From contig NZ_CABPRV010000007.1 in assembly GCF_902459735.1 (NCBI RefSeq), positions 124,001 to 188,000 on the forward strand: a stretch of DNA of 64,000 nucleotides, given 5' to 3'. Below the pieces are notes generated by a model. It saw only the letters and a program-made list of their open reading frames with translations, was not told the DNA's origin and made no database searches. This DNA is from Pandoraea capi. Its GTDB lineage: Bacteria; Pseudomonadota; Gammaproteobacteria; Burkholderiales; Burkholderiaceae. Below are positions 1-7,538 of this stretch, in pieces (the stretch's first letter is position 1; each line of letters opens with the position of its first letter). A program made the position numbers and the translations under genes.

Positions 1-1
1 G

Positions 2-607
2 ATCGTGCCGCTGGTGCCCGGCTATCGCGAGCGCTATCCGGAGGTGGAACTGGAACTGAACAGCAACGAGGGGTTCATCGATCTGCTGGAGCGCCGCACC
101 GACGTCGCCATCCGCATCGGCCGGTTGAAGGATTCGACGCTGCATAGCCGTCTGATCGGCAACAGCCGCACGCGCATGTTCGCCAGTCCGGCGTATCTGG
201 CCGCGAACGGACAGCCACGCAAGGTCGGCGATCTGGCCAAACACACGTTGCTGGGCTTCTCGCAGCCGGAATCGCTGAACGTCTGGCCGATTCTGGGGGA
301 AGACGGCGAACCGCACCGCATCGAGCCGGATGTGATGTCGTCCAGTGGCGAGACGCTGCGTCAACTCGCGCTCGAAGGCGCGGGGATCGTCTGCCTGTCG
401 GAGTTCATGACGAAGCGCGACTGCGAGTCGGGCCGTCTGGTACAGGTGCTCGCGCGTCAGACGCAGGACGTACGTCAGCCGATCCATGCCGTGTACTACC
501 GCAACACGGCGATCTCGGCGCGCATCGCGTCGTTCGTCGACTATCTGGTCTCGGCCCTACGCGAGCAGACGGACAAAGGCGGGGCGGCGGCGTGGGTGGC
601 GCCGTGA
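2..607 (+). CDS. LysR-type transcriptional regulator, 3' part (cut by window start)
   Basis: The frame is open from the first bases and encodes about 201 residues of a LysR substrate-binding domain. It begins at the typical segment around 'VPGYRERYPEVELEL', so the N-terminal winged-helix DNA-binding domain lies outside the window. Features of the family are the 'DVAIRIGRL' strand, the 'FASPAYLA' segment and the 'GAGIVCLSEF' segment that closes the co-inducer cleft. Such proteins bind DNA as tetramers and usually regulate a divergent neighbour, which would lie to the left of this window. The regulated pathway cannot be told from the visible part. Confidence 0.9.
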   Translation: MVPLVPGYRERYPEVELELNSNEGFIDLLERRTDVAIRIGRLKDSTLHSRLIGNSRTRMFASPAYLAANGQPRKVGDLAKHTLLGFSQPESLNVWPILGEDGEPHRIEPDVMSSSGETLRQLALEGAGIVCLSEFMTKRDCESGRLVQVLARQTQDVRQPIHAVYYRNTAISARIASFVDYLVSALREQTDKGGAAAWVAP

Positions 608-717
608 GATGGGGGGGAGCTCACTGCGCCGGTTGCTACAAGGGGAAAACGGGAACGAGGGGAGGACGCCGGCGCGTTCGCGCGCAGACCTGCCAGCGCG
701 CCGCTCGCTTCATGACG

Positions 718-1932
718 TCAGGCGACGACTGCCTGACGCGGGTCTGCGCTGGCGAGCGCCTGCGCACGCGTGGCGTCACTCGGCGGATAGATCCACACGC
801 TGTTGATTTCGCTTTTCAGCTTCTTCGCCTGCGCGCCGGTCAGCACCACCTGACGATCCCAGCCTTCCGTATAAACCGCGCCCCACGGGCCAAGGTCGAG
901 ACACGTCACGTATTTCGGCTGATGGTACGGAATCGGCGCTTCACCGAGCAGATCCGCCGCGACGTTGTGACCGGCCGAGCGGCCGAGCGAAATGGCGTGC
1001 TGGCACGCCATCATGGTCGGATTGCCTGCGTCGTCGGTCGCCGCGCGTGCGCAGTCGCCCGTGGCGTAGACCTCGTCGAGACCGAGCACTTTGAGGTTGG
1101 CGTCCACCAGCAGGCGGCCGAACGCGTCGCGCTCGGCGGGGATCTGCGCCGTGAGCGTGTTGGCCCGCGCACCGGCCGTCCAGATCACGGTGTCGGCGTC
1201 GATACGTTCACCGTTCTCCAGCGTGACGCCGCGTTCGTCCACACTGGCGACGCCTGAGCCGAGTTTCCACGTCACACCCAGTTCGGTGAGCGCTTGCGTG
1301 ATGATCGGACGCGGGCCGGGGCCGAGATCGGGGCCGACGGCGTCGTTACGTTCGACCATGACGACGCGCACGTCGGTGTTCTCGCCCAGGATCTCCCGCA
1401 AGCGCGACGGCATTTCCGCCGCCGTCTCGATGCCGGTGAAACCCGCGCCGGCCACGACTACCGTGTTGCGTCCCGGGCTGGCCGGACGGCTCGCCAGATC
1501 GGCGAGATGGGCTTCCAGCGCCATGGCGTCGGCGATCTGGTCGACGTTGAATGCGTGTGCCTGAAGGCCCGGAATCGGCGGGCTGAAGAGGCGACTGCCG
1601 GCGGCAAGCACCAGACGGTCGTAGCTGATGGCGCCATGCGGGGCGTCTGCGTCGATATCGGCAATCGTCACCATACGATGCTCGACATCGATATGGGCGA
1701 CGCGCCCCTGAATGAACTGGACGCCGACCGTGTCGAACAGCTTTTGCAGCGGGGCTTTCATGCCGCCGGGGTTCTTTTCGTACAGGCGGGGCCGGATGTG
1801 AAGATGCGGCTCCGGCGCGACGAGGACGATTTCCACGTCGGTGCGTCCGGCCATGTCGAGCAGGCGGGCGGACGCCAGCGCGCTCCACGTACCGGCAAAG
1901 CCGGCGCCAATCACAAGAATACGTTGGGTCAT
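718..1932 (-). CDS. NDH-2-like FAD/NAD(P)-dependent pyridine nucleotide-disulfide oxidoreductase
   Basis: 404 residues. The N-terminus carries the FAD-binding Rossmann motif 'VIGAGFAG' (residues about 7-14), and a second dinucleotide motif 'VAGAGFTGIE' lies near residue 158, with a 'VYATGDCA' FAD-contact motif towards the C-terminus. This two-Rossmann layout is that of type II NADH:quinone dehydrogenases and related flavoproteins, which pass electrons from NAD(P)H to quinones or other acceptors. I chose the ATG at 1932 because an AGGAG ribosome site precedes it; a further upstream start at 1980 would add 16 unconserved residues. An 8-bp hairpin (716-738) covers the stop codon. True substrate unknown. 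Confidence 0.9.
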   Translation of the reverse strand: MTQRILVIGAGFAGTWSALASARLLDMAGRTDVEIVLVAPEPHLHIRPRLYEKNPGGMKAPLQKLFDTVGVQFIQGRVAHIDVEHRMVTIADIDADAPHGAISYDRLVLAAGSRLFSPPIPGLQAHAFNVDQIADAMALEAHLADLASRPASPGRNTVVVAGAGFTGIETAAEMPSRLREILGENTDVRVVMVERNDAVGPDLGPGPRPIITQALTELGVTWKLGSGVASVDERGVTLENGERIDADTVIWTAGARANTLTAQIPAERDAFGRLLVDANLKVLGLDEVYATGDCARAATDDAGNPTMMACQHAISLGRSAGHNVAADLLGEAPIPYHQPKYVTCLDLGPWGAVYTEGWDRQVVLTGAQAKKLKSEINSVWIYPPSDATRAQALASADPRQAVVA

Positions 1933-2279
1933 GCAGGTTGCTCCTGAATGCTTCGGGGGGAGAGAGGGTCTTCGAGTCACCGGTGTGCGGTGATTCTCGG
2001 TTCGACTCAGATCTGATAACGCCGATTCTATGAGTCGGAGTTTTGAGGCGCAAGCGATTTTTGGCCGAAATGGGGGTCTGCCGTATCTTGTCCCAATGCG
2101 TTCGACACTTCTTGTCCCTGTTACGGGAGGACACGGTGTGCAGGGGAATCGTGGGAGGGGGGGGCGCAGGAGGGGCAGCTACCGGACCCGGCTTGTCCCG
2201 GACGTTTCGTCAGTTCTTGTCTCTGGTCCGGCGGATACCGCGGGACTACAGTAGGCGGTGGACTACTGTCAGAGAGATC
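1933..2279. other. Divergent intergenic region with repeated CTTGTCCC octamers
   Basis: No gene is visible in these 347 bases between two divergent genes. The octamer CTTGTCCC occurs at 2087, 2111 and 2192, and a one-mismatch copy (CTTGTCTC) at 2216. The copies form two pairs, each with a 24-base start-to-start spacing, offset by 105 bases. The flanks of each pair are also partly alike (GTTcGaCA-cTTCTTGTC against GTTtcGtCAgTTCTTGTC), which suggests a duplicated regulatory segment upstream of the GNAT/FMN-reductase operon. Confidence 0.6.
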
Positions 2280-2738
2280 ATGAATACCTTGCTTACTTTC
2301 CAACATCTTGAGACGCCGGACGACGTCCGCACGGCCTATGCCGTCATGAAGGAATTGCGTCCGCACCTCGTGAGCGCCGACGCTTTCACGGCGCAAGTCG
2401 AGGCGCAGCGCCAGCAGGCCTACCATCTGCTGGGGGGTTTCGACGGCGAGCGGTTGTTGGGGCTGGCGGGCTACCGCTATATGACGAACCTGATCTACGG
2501 GCGTTTCATCTATGTCGACGATCTGGTCGTTGCCGCCGACAACAAGCGCGGTGGCGTCGGCTCGAAGCTGCTAGGCGAAGTGCGAAAGATTGCGCGCGAC
2601 GCCGGATGTGCCAATTTCGTGCTCGACACCGGGCTGCATATGCCGCTTGCCCAGCGGTTCTACTTCCGCAACGGGATGCTCGCCAAGGGCATGCATTTCA
2701 CCGAGTCGCTGGCCACGTCGGACGAGGTGCGTCGATGA
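2280..2738 (+). CDS. GNAT family N-acetyltransferase
   Basis: 152 residues with the GNAT fold signature. A central beta-strand region 'YVDDLVVAADNKRGGVGSKL' holds the acetyl-CoA pyrophosphate loop (R-G-G-V-G-S), followed by a helix and the 'FYFRNGM' segment that usually reads F-Y-x-x-x-G-F. Members transfer an acetyl group from acetyl-CoA to an amine; the substrate is not predictable. The stop overlaps the next start by four bases (ATGA at 2735-2738), so it is translationally coupled to the FMN reductase. The frame stays open upstream to 2043, but the ATG at 2280 begins the conserved domain. Confidence 0.88.
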   Translation: MNTLLTFQHLETPDDVRTAYAVMKELRPHLVSADAFTAQVEAQRQQAYHLLGGFDGERLLGLAGYRYMTNLIYGRFIYVDDLVVAADNKRGGVGSKLLGEVRKIARDAGCANFVLDTGLHMPLAQRFYFRNGMLAKGMHFTESLATSDEVRR

Positions 2739-3331
2739 GAAGTCTGTTGCTCAACGCCAGCCCGCATGGCCCGTCGAGCCGTGCGTTCGAGATGGCACGT
2801 ACGTTTCTCGAGAACAACGCGAATCGCTACGGCGACGCACCGGGCATCGTGCGTGATCTGGTCGCTTCGCCGCTGCCGCCGATTTCGGGCGACTATGCCG
2901 CCGCCATTACGTCGCGGGAACCGGATCGCACGCATTTCGAACTGTCGGATCAATTGATTGAAGAGCTGGAGACGACGTCGTTTCTCGCCATCGCGACGCC
3001 CATGCACAACTTCACGGTGCCGGCGGCGCTCAAGCTGTGGATCGACTATGTGGTGCGTATTGGCAAGACGTTCGCCAACACGGCGGAGGGGAAGGTCGGT
3101 TTGCTGAAGGATCGTCCGACGATCGTGATCGTCGGGTCCGGCGGCTTTCATACGGGCGACAACGCACGTCAGCCTGACTTCCTTACGCCGTATCTGCGCC
3201 ACGCGCTGCGTTGCATGGGCATCGAGGACGTGACGTTTTTCCTGATGCAGGGTCTGGTCGCCGGCCCTGAAGCGGGCGAGCGCGCGTTGCTCGACTGCCG
3301 TAGCGATCTCGCGCGCTATCTGACACGCTGA
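2735..3331 (+). CDS. FMN-dependent NADH-azoreductase/quinone reductase (flavodoxin-like fold)
   Basis: 198 residues. The N-terminal 'LLLNASPHGPSSRAFEMA' is the FMN-phosphate loop of AzoR-type enzymes. 'ATPMHNFTVPAALKLWIDYV' matches the P-M-x-N-F flavin-contact motif, and 'GSGGFH' binds the isoalloxazine ring. Family members are cytosolic homodimers that use NAD(P)H to reduce quinones or azo compounds by two electrons. It forms a two-gene operon with the upstream acetyltransferase (4-base overlap). The in vivo substrate is unknown; a role in electrophile or quinone defence is inference. Confidence 0.9.
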   Translation: MRSLLLNASPHGPSSRAFEMARTFLENNANRYGDAPGIVRDLVASPLPPISGDYAAAITSREPDRTHFELSDQLIEELETTSFLAIATPMHNFTVPAALKLWIDYVVRIGKTFANTAEGKVGLLKDRPTIVIVGSGGFHTGDNARQPDFLTPYLRHALRCMGIEDVTFFLMQGLVAGPEAGERALLDCRSDLARYLTR

Positions 3332-3367
3332 CGGCGCACCGCGCACCGTGCGGCGCGCGCGGATGCC

Positions 3368-3886
3368 TCAGTGGCCGCGTCGCGCTGCGGCGCGCTCGTC
3401 GAACCACGTGATGACGCGCTTGCCGTACGCGGCAGGCGCTTTTGCATTCACACCGGCGGCCAGATCGGCGAGCGTGTGCTTTTGCAACTCCGCTCGCATG
3501 ACGGCCTCGGCCGACGCCATGACCGCGCTGATCGAGCACTTGCCCTTCGACGCCCAGGCCGGGGGATCCCCGTCGAACACCGCGCATTGACGTCGCACTT
3601 CGCGGCAGTCAAATAGCGCCTTCTCGCCGTCGATGGCGACGATGACGTCGTGCACCGTAATCTCGTGACTGTTTTTCGCGAGCGAATAGCCGCCGCGAAC
3701 GCCTTCCGTCGACATGACCAGCCCCGCTTTCGACAGGCGGGTGAAGAGCTTGGCGGCGTACTCCACGGGAATGCCCTGCATCTCGGCGAGATCGCGCACG
3801 CTGGCATCGCGCACTCCGGCGGATGAATCCGCAAGATAAAGCAGACAGTGAAGGCTGTATTCGACGCCGGTGCTGATGTATGACAT
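3368..3886 (-). CDS. Rrf2 family transcriptional regulator
   Basis: 172 residues, starting 'MSYISTGVEYSLHCLLYLA' and continuing with the winged-helix signature 'VRDLAEMQGIPVEYAAKLFTRLSKAGLV-S-GVRGGYSLAK', which is diagnostic of Rrf2. Cysteines at 94, 101 and 117 give spacing C-x6-C-x15-C. This differs from the C-x5-C-x5-C iron-sulfur ligands of IscR and from NsrR, so cluster binding is uncertain; a thiol- or Fe-S-responsive switch is possible. The ATG at 3886 was preferred to the upstream frame opening because it starts the conserved domain. A TATAAT -10-like element for this strand lies at 4000-4005. Confidence 0.9.
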   Translation of the reverse strand: MSYISTGVEYSLHCLLYLADSSAGVRDASVRDLAEMQGIPVEYAAKLFTRLSKAGLVMSTEGVRGGYSLAKNSHEITVHDVIVAIDGEKALFDCREVRRQCAVFDGDPPAWASKGKCSISAVMASAEAVMRAELQKHTLADLAAGVNAKAPAAYGKRVITWFDERAAARRGH

Positions 3887-4457
3887 GGTGATGGGCGGTC
3901 TATGGGGGCCGAGCAGCGAGTGCTGCGTGTCCGGGCTTCGGCGTCGTTTATCGATGTACGACAAACGGCGACTCACACGGTCGGTGTAATGCTGGGCCGA
4001 TTATACGCCGCTACGTCAATCTTCGTTTTCGGGGGCACCCCCCTTTGCGCCGCATTTCAACGATGCCGGACATTCATCCCGCTGTTGAGCGGTCGTGTCA
4101 CACGTTATTCTTGCGCGCGAGCTGGACCGACTGGGCGAGCGTCCGGCATATCTGTTGATGCATCATCCGCCGTTCGACATGCACACGGTGTTTCCGGTGC
4201 GTCAGAGCCATGAGTCGCCGGCATACGCCGTGGTGCTGCTGGCGCAGGATCAGGTCACGGTGCATTTCCACGACTATCTGGACAAGTCGTGGCTTGAGGA
4301 CGATGGGGGCGATGGGGGCGAGAGCCGCATGTAAGTGTCGTCGCCCGTCGGGTGGTCGGTGTGATGAGGTGGGCAGCGTTCGTTCAGGGACGGGAATCCC
4401 GGGATTTCGTTAGAATCTGTCCCAGACCGCTTTACATAACGATTATCGGAGGCAGAC
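3887..4457. other. Intergenic region between Rrf2 regulator and aminotransferase
   Basis: This stretch separates divergent genes. It holds a minus-strand TATAAT element (4000-4005), likely part of the Rrf2 promoter, a doubtful small ORF on the plus strand (4095-4334), and the upstream region of the aminotransferase, whose ribosome site (GGAGG) is at about 4449. No convincing terminator or larger gene is seen. Confidence 0.5.
4095..4334 (+). CDS. Small hypothetical protein (doubtful)
   Basis: A 79-codon frame starting with GTG. The translation is acidic and His-rich with a reasonable composition ('YLLMHHPPFDMHTVFPVRQSH', then 'VTVHFHDYLDKSWLEDD') and ends in a low-complexity acidic stretch. 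I do not recognise a family. The ribosome site is weak. An internal ATG near 4158 would give a shorter product. It could be an artefact of GC-rich sequence; conservation in related genomes would decide. Confidence 0.35.
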   Translation: MSHVILARELDRLGERPAYLLMHHPPFDMHTVFPVRQSHESPAYAVVLLAQDQVTVHFHDYLDKSWLEDDGGDGGESRM

Positions 4458-5585
4458 ATGCCCGGATTACTCCCTGACGTCGACCACGACGGGCTCCTCG
4501 AATACTCGGTCGTGTACACCGACCGCTCCATCAATCACATGTCGCAGCGCTTTCAGGGCGTGATGCGCGATATCTCGGATGGCCTGAAGAAGGTCTACAA
4601 CGCGAAGTCGGTCGTGGTAGTGCCCGGTAGCGGCACGTTCGGCATGGAAGCGGTGGCGCGTCAGTTTGCGACGAACAAGAAGTGCCTCGTGATCCGCAAC
4701 GGCTGGTTCAGCTTCCGCTGGTCGCAGATATTCGACATGGGTGGCATTCCGTCCGAATCGATCGTGCTCAAGGCGCGTCCCGTCGAGTCGGGTCGTCAGG
4801 CGGCTTACGCCCCTGCACCCATTGACGAAGTCGTCGCGACGATCCGGGAGACTAAGCCGGCTCTGGTCTTCGCACCGCACGTCGAGACGGCATCGGGCAT
4901 GATGCTGCCCGACACGTATCTGCGTGCCGTCGCCGACGCCGCTCACGAAGTCGGTGGCCTGTTCGTGCTGGACTGCATTGCGTCGGGCACGGTGTGGGTC
5001 GACATGCAGGCGTGCGGCGTCGATATTCTGATCAGCGCCCCGCAAAAAGGCTGGAGCGCTTCGCCGTGTTGCGCGCTGGTCATGCTCAGCGCGCTGGCGC
5101 GCGAGCGTATCGAATCGACCACGAGCACCAGCTTCGCCTGCGATCTGCGCCAGTGGCTCCAGATCATGGAAGCGTATGAGAAGGGCGGTTTCGCCTATCA
5201 CGCCACGATGCCGACCGACAGCCTCGCGACGCTGCGTGACGTCATCAAGGAAACCGAAGCCTACGGCCTCGAGAAGGTTCGCGCCGAGCAACTCGAACTC
5301 GGACAGCGGATTCGCGCGCTGCTCAAGGAAAAGGGCTTGCGCAGCGTGGCGGCGCCGGGCTTCGAAGCGCCGGGCGTGGTCGTGAGCTATACCGATGACG
5401 ACGGCATTCGCTCCGGCAAGAAGTTCGCCGACGTCGGCGTGCAGACCGCCGCCGGTGTCCCGCTTCGCTGCGACGAGCCGGAGGACTTCAAGACGTTCCG
5501 CATCGGTCTGTTCGGGCTGGATAAGCTCAACGACGTCGACGGCGCGGTGGAACGATTCGCCAAGGCGCTCGATCAGGTGTTGTAA
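4458..5585 (+). CDS. Class V aminotransferase, alanine/serine--glyoxylate aminotransferase-like
   Basis: 375 residues of a fold-type I PLP enzyme. 'VVVPGSGTFGMEA' (about 54-66) forms the phosphate-binding loop, 'FVLDCIAS' supplies the aspartate that contacts the pyridine nitrogen, and Lys197 in 'SAPQKGWSASP' is the expected Schiff-base lysine. The layout matches AGXT/PucG-type enzymes that move amino groups between alanine or serine and glyoxylate. A GGAGG ribosome site precedes the ATG and a strong hairpin follows at 5627. It is a single-gene unit; exact donor and acceptor are inference. Confidence 0.88.
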   Translation: MPGLLPDVDHDGLLEYSVVYTDRSINHMSQRFQGVMRDISDGLKKVYNAKSVVVVPGSGTFGMEAVARQFATNKKCLVIRNGWFSFRWSQIFDMGGIPSESIVLKARPVESGRQAAYAPAPIDEVVATIRETKPALVFAPHVETASGMMLPDTYLRAVADAAHEVGGLFVLDCIASGTVWVDMQACGVDILISAPQKGWSASPCCALVMLSALARERIESTTSTSFACDLRQWLQIMEAYEKGGFAYHATMPTDSLATLRDVIKETEAYGLEKVRAEQLELGQRIRALLKEKGLRSVAAPGFEAPGVVVSYTDDDGIRSGKKFADVGVQTAAGVPLRCDEPEDFKTFRIGLFGLDKLNDVDGAVERFAKALDQVL

Positions 5586-5626
5586 GGCATTGCCGGGCGC
5601 GCATCGCGTCCGCTAGTCATCAAAGC

Positions 5627-5650
5627 AAAGCGGCCCTGCAGGGCCGCTTT
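5627..5650 (+). terminator. Terminator-like hairpin after the aminotransferase
   Basis: A perfect 24-base palindrome (AAAGCGGCCCTG and its complement) ends in CTTT and is followed by a T-rich GTGTTTCTG. It lies 42 bases after the aminotransferase stop and before the convergent XRE gene. Confidence 0.75.
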
Positions 5651-5705
5651 GTGTTTCTGCGAGGTTCGCGCTCGCTCACGTGTTCGCTCATGTGCGCGGG
5701 CGCGC

Positions 5706-6539
5706 TTATGCTGACGCTTTCGCGGCGAGCGCCCGAATTCGCTCGGCGACGGCTTCGTCGAGCGGGTTGTAGACGATCATGCTCAGGTCCGGGCGGCCGT
5801 CTACGGAGAACGCCGAGTACTCGAGCGCGATCGGCCCCAGTTCGGGATGCAGCAGCCGTTTGAGGCCGTCGCCATCGTTGTGTCCAAGCACCTCGTTGTC
5901 TCGCCATAGCGCGTCGAACTCGGGACTGATGCGGCAAAGCTCGTCGACGAGTTCGCTCACTTCCGACGACAGACCCGCGCGTGCCACGTCCGCCCGGAAT
6001 CCGCCGACGACAAACCGCGCGATGCTCTCCCAGTCATGCTGCCGCGCCCGCGCGCCCGGATCCCGAAACAGGAAGTACAGGATGTTTCGCTCGCCCGGCG
6101 GCAACTTGCTGTAGTCCGTGAGCACCACCTGCGCGGCACGATTCCAGGCGACGATATCCCACGTGGCCGTGCGGATGATGGCCGGGCTGGCATCGAGCAG
6201 GTCGATCAGCCGCTGGAGCCGGGGATTGACGCTTTCGACCGCGCGATAACGTACCTCGGGCGGACGTCCCAGACCGAGCATGAAAAGATGCTCGCGTTCC
6301 GCATCGGTCAGCATCAACGCGCCGGCGACGCGCTCAAGGACATCGGCCGACGGGGCGCCGCCGCGCCCCTGCTCCAGCCACGTGTACCAGGTCGGGCTGA
6401 TGTGTGCGCGCTGGGCGACTTCCTCGCGTCGCAACCCCGGGGTTCGCCGGCGTCCGGAAAAGCCGAAACTCGCAGGGTCCAGACGCGTGCGCCGGCTTCT
6501 CAGAAAGTCGCCGAGCGATTTGGCCGTGTTGACTGACAT
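5706..6539 (-). CDS. XRE-type helix-turn-helix regulator with MmyB-like ligand-binding domain
   Basis: 277 residues. The N-terminal HTH region (about 10-75) contains 'PGLRREEVAQRAHISPTWYTWLEQGR', the signature of this subfamily. The C-terminal part ('IIRTATWDIVAWNRAA', 'RNILYFLFRDP') is the MmyB-like PAS-type sensor. Regulators of this kind often sit divergent to one oxidoreductase gene and control it; here the partner is the SDR gene starting at 6657. The 117-base space between them is AT-rich for this genome (6545-6598) and likely holds both promoters. Confidence 0.92.
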   Translation of the reverse strand: MSVNTAKSLGDFLRSRRTRLDPASFGFSGRRRTPGLRREEVAQRAHISPTWYTWLEQGRGGAPSADVLERVAGALMLTDAEREHLFMLGLGRPPEVRYRAVESVNPRLQRLIDLLDASPAIIRTATWDIVAWNRAAQVVLTDYSKLPPGERNILYFLFRDPGARARQHDWESIARFVVGGFRADVARAGLSSEVSELVDELCRISPEFDALWRDNEVLGHNDGDGLKRLLHPELGPIALEYSAFSVDGRPDLSMIVYNPLDEAVAERIRALAAKASA

Positions 6540-6656
6540 GGGAATCCTGTTAGTCGCTTTACTATGATGAGATCACTACTTTAACGGGATAACGAATGGA
6601 CCGATAGTGATCGTCATGGCGCGGCATCGCGCCGCGAACACGACGGAGAATTCACC

Positions 6657-7538
6657 ATGCGTATCTTTCTCACGGGGGCGACGGGCTTCATTGGCTCGGC
6701 GCTGGTCCCCGAACTCATCAACGCCGGGCATGAAGTGATTGGCATGACCCGATCCGACGCCGGCGCTCAGGCGTTGCGCGATGCCGGTGCCGAGGTGCAT
6801 CACGGCACGCTCGAAGACCCGGAGACCTTGCGCAGCGGCGCGGCCAAAGCGGATGGCGTCATCCACGCAGCGTTCGATCATGACTTCTCGAAGTTCGTCG
6901 AGAACTGCGCCAAGGACACCCGCGCCATCGCGGCCCTCGGCGCCGCGCTCGCCGGTTCAGACCGGCCGCTGATCATCACGTCGGGCACCGGCATGGGCTC
7001 GCAACACGGCGCACCCGCAAGCGAGGATGTCTTCAACACCGCGCATCCCAATCCGCGCATCGCGTCGGAACTGGCAGGCAACGCGCTGCTGGACGCCGGG
7101 GTGAACGTGTCGGTGATGCGACTGCCGCAGGTCCACAATCCGCTACGCCAGGGGCTCATCACGCCGCTCATCGCGATTGCGCGGGAGAAGGGCGTCGTGG
7201 CCTATGTCGGAGACGGTGAGAATCGCTGGCCGGCGGGCCACCTGTCGGACGTGGCACGGTGTTACCGGCTGGCGCTGGAAGCCGGCGTGCGGGGCGCGCG
7301 CTATCACGCGGTTGGAGAGGAGGGGATAAGCAGCCGCGAGATCGCCGAAGCGCTGGGACGCGGCCTGAACTTGCCGGTCGTCTCGTTGACGCCGGAGCAA
7401 GCCCCGGCGCATTTCGGATGGATGGGGATCTTCGTCGGTCTGGATATGTGGGCGTCGAGCGCGCTCACTCAGGCGCGTCTGGGCTGGCGCCCGAGTGGCC
7501 CGACGCTGATCGCCGATCTCAACGAAGCGCGCTACTAG
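6657..7538 (+). CDS. NAD(P)-dependent epimerase/reductase, extended SDR family
   Basis: 293 residues. The N-terminal 'FLTGATGFIGSAL' carries the GxxGxxG cofactor motif at residues 7-13, typical of extended or atypical SDRs. Later segments such as 'PLIITSGTGMGSQ' and 'VGDGENRWPAGHLSDVARCY' match the NAD-dependent epimerase/dehydratase group. The usual catalytic Y-x3-K is not obvious, as in many atypical SDRs, so activity is uncertain. It is divergent from the XRE regulator, its likely controller. Its last 20 bases overlap the 3' end of the convergent lysP. Confidence 0.88.
   Translation: MRIFLTGATGFIGSALVPELINAGHEVIGMTRSDAGAQALRDAGAEVHHGTLEDPETLRSGAAKADGVIHAAFDHDFSKFVENCAKDTRAIAALGAALAGSDRPLIITSGTGMGSQHGAPASEDVFNTAHPNPRIASELAGNALLDAGVNVSVMRLPQVHNPLRQGLITPLIAIAREKGVVAYVGDGENRWPAGHLSDVARCYRLALEAGVRGARYHAVGEEGISSREIAEALGRGLNLPVVSLTPEQAPAHFGWMGIFVGLDMWASSALTQARLGWRPSGPTLIADLNEARY

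Noticed and set aside
682-749. Nested inverted repeats near the end of the NDH-2-like gene (GCGCAGACC/GGTCTGCGC and CGTCAGGC/GCCTGACG)
   Set aside because: They overlap coding sequence and have no T-tract; they may help end transcription but I would not list a terminator.
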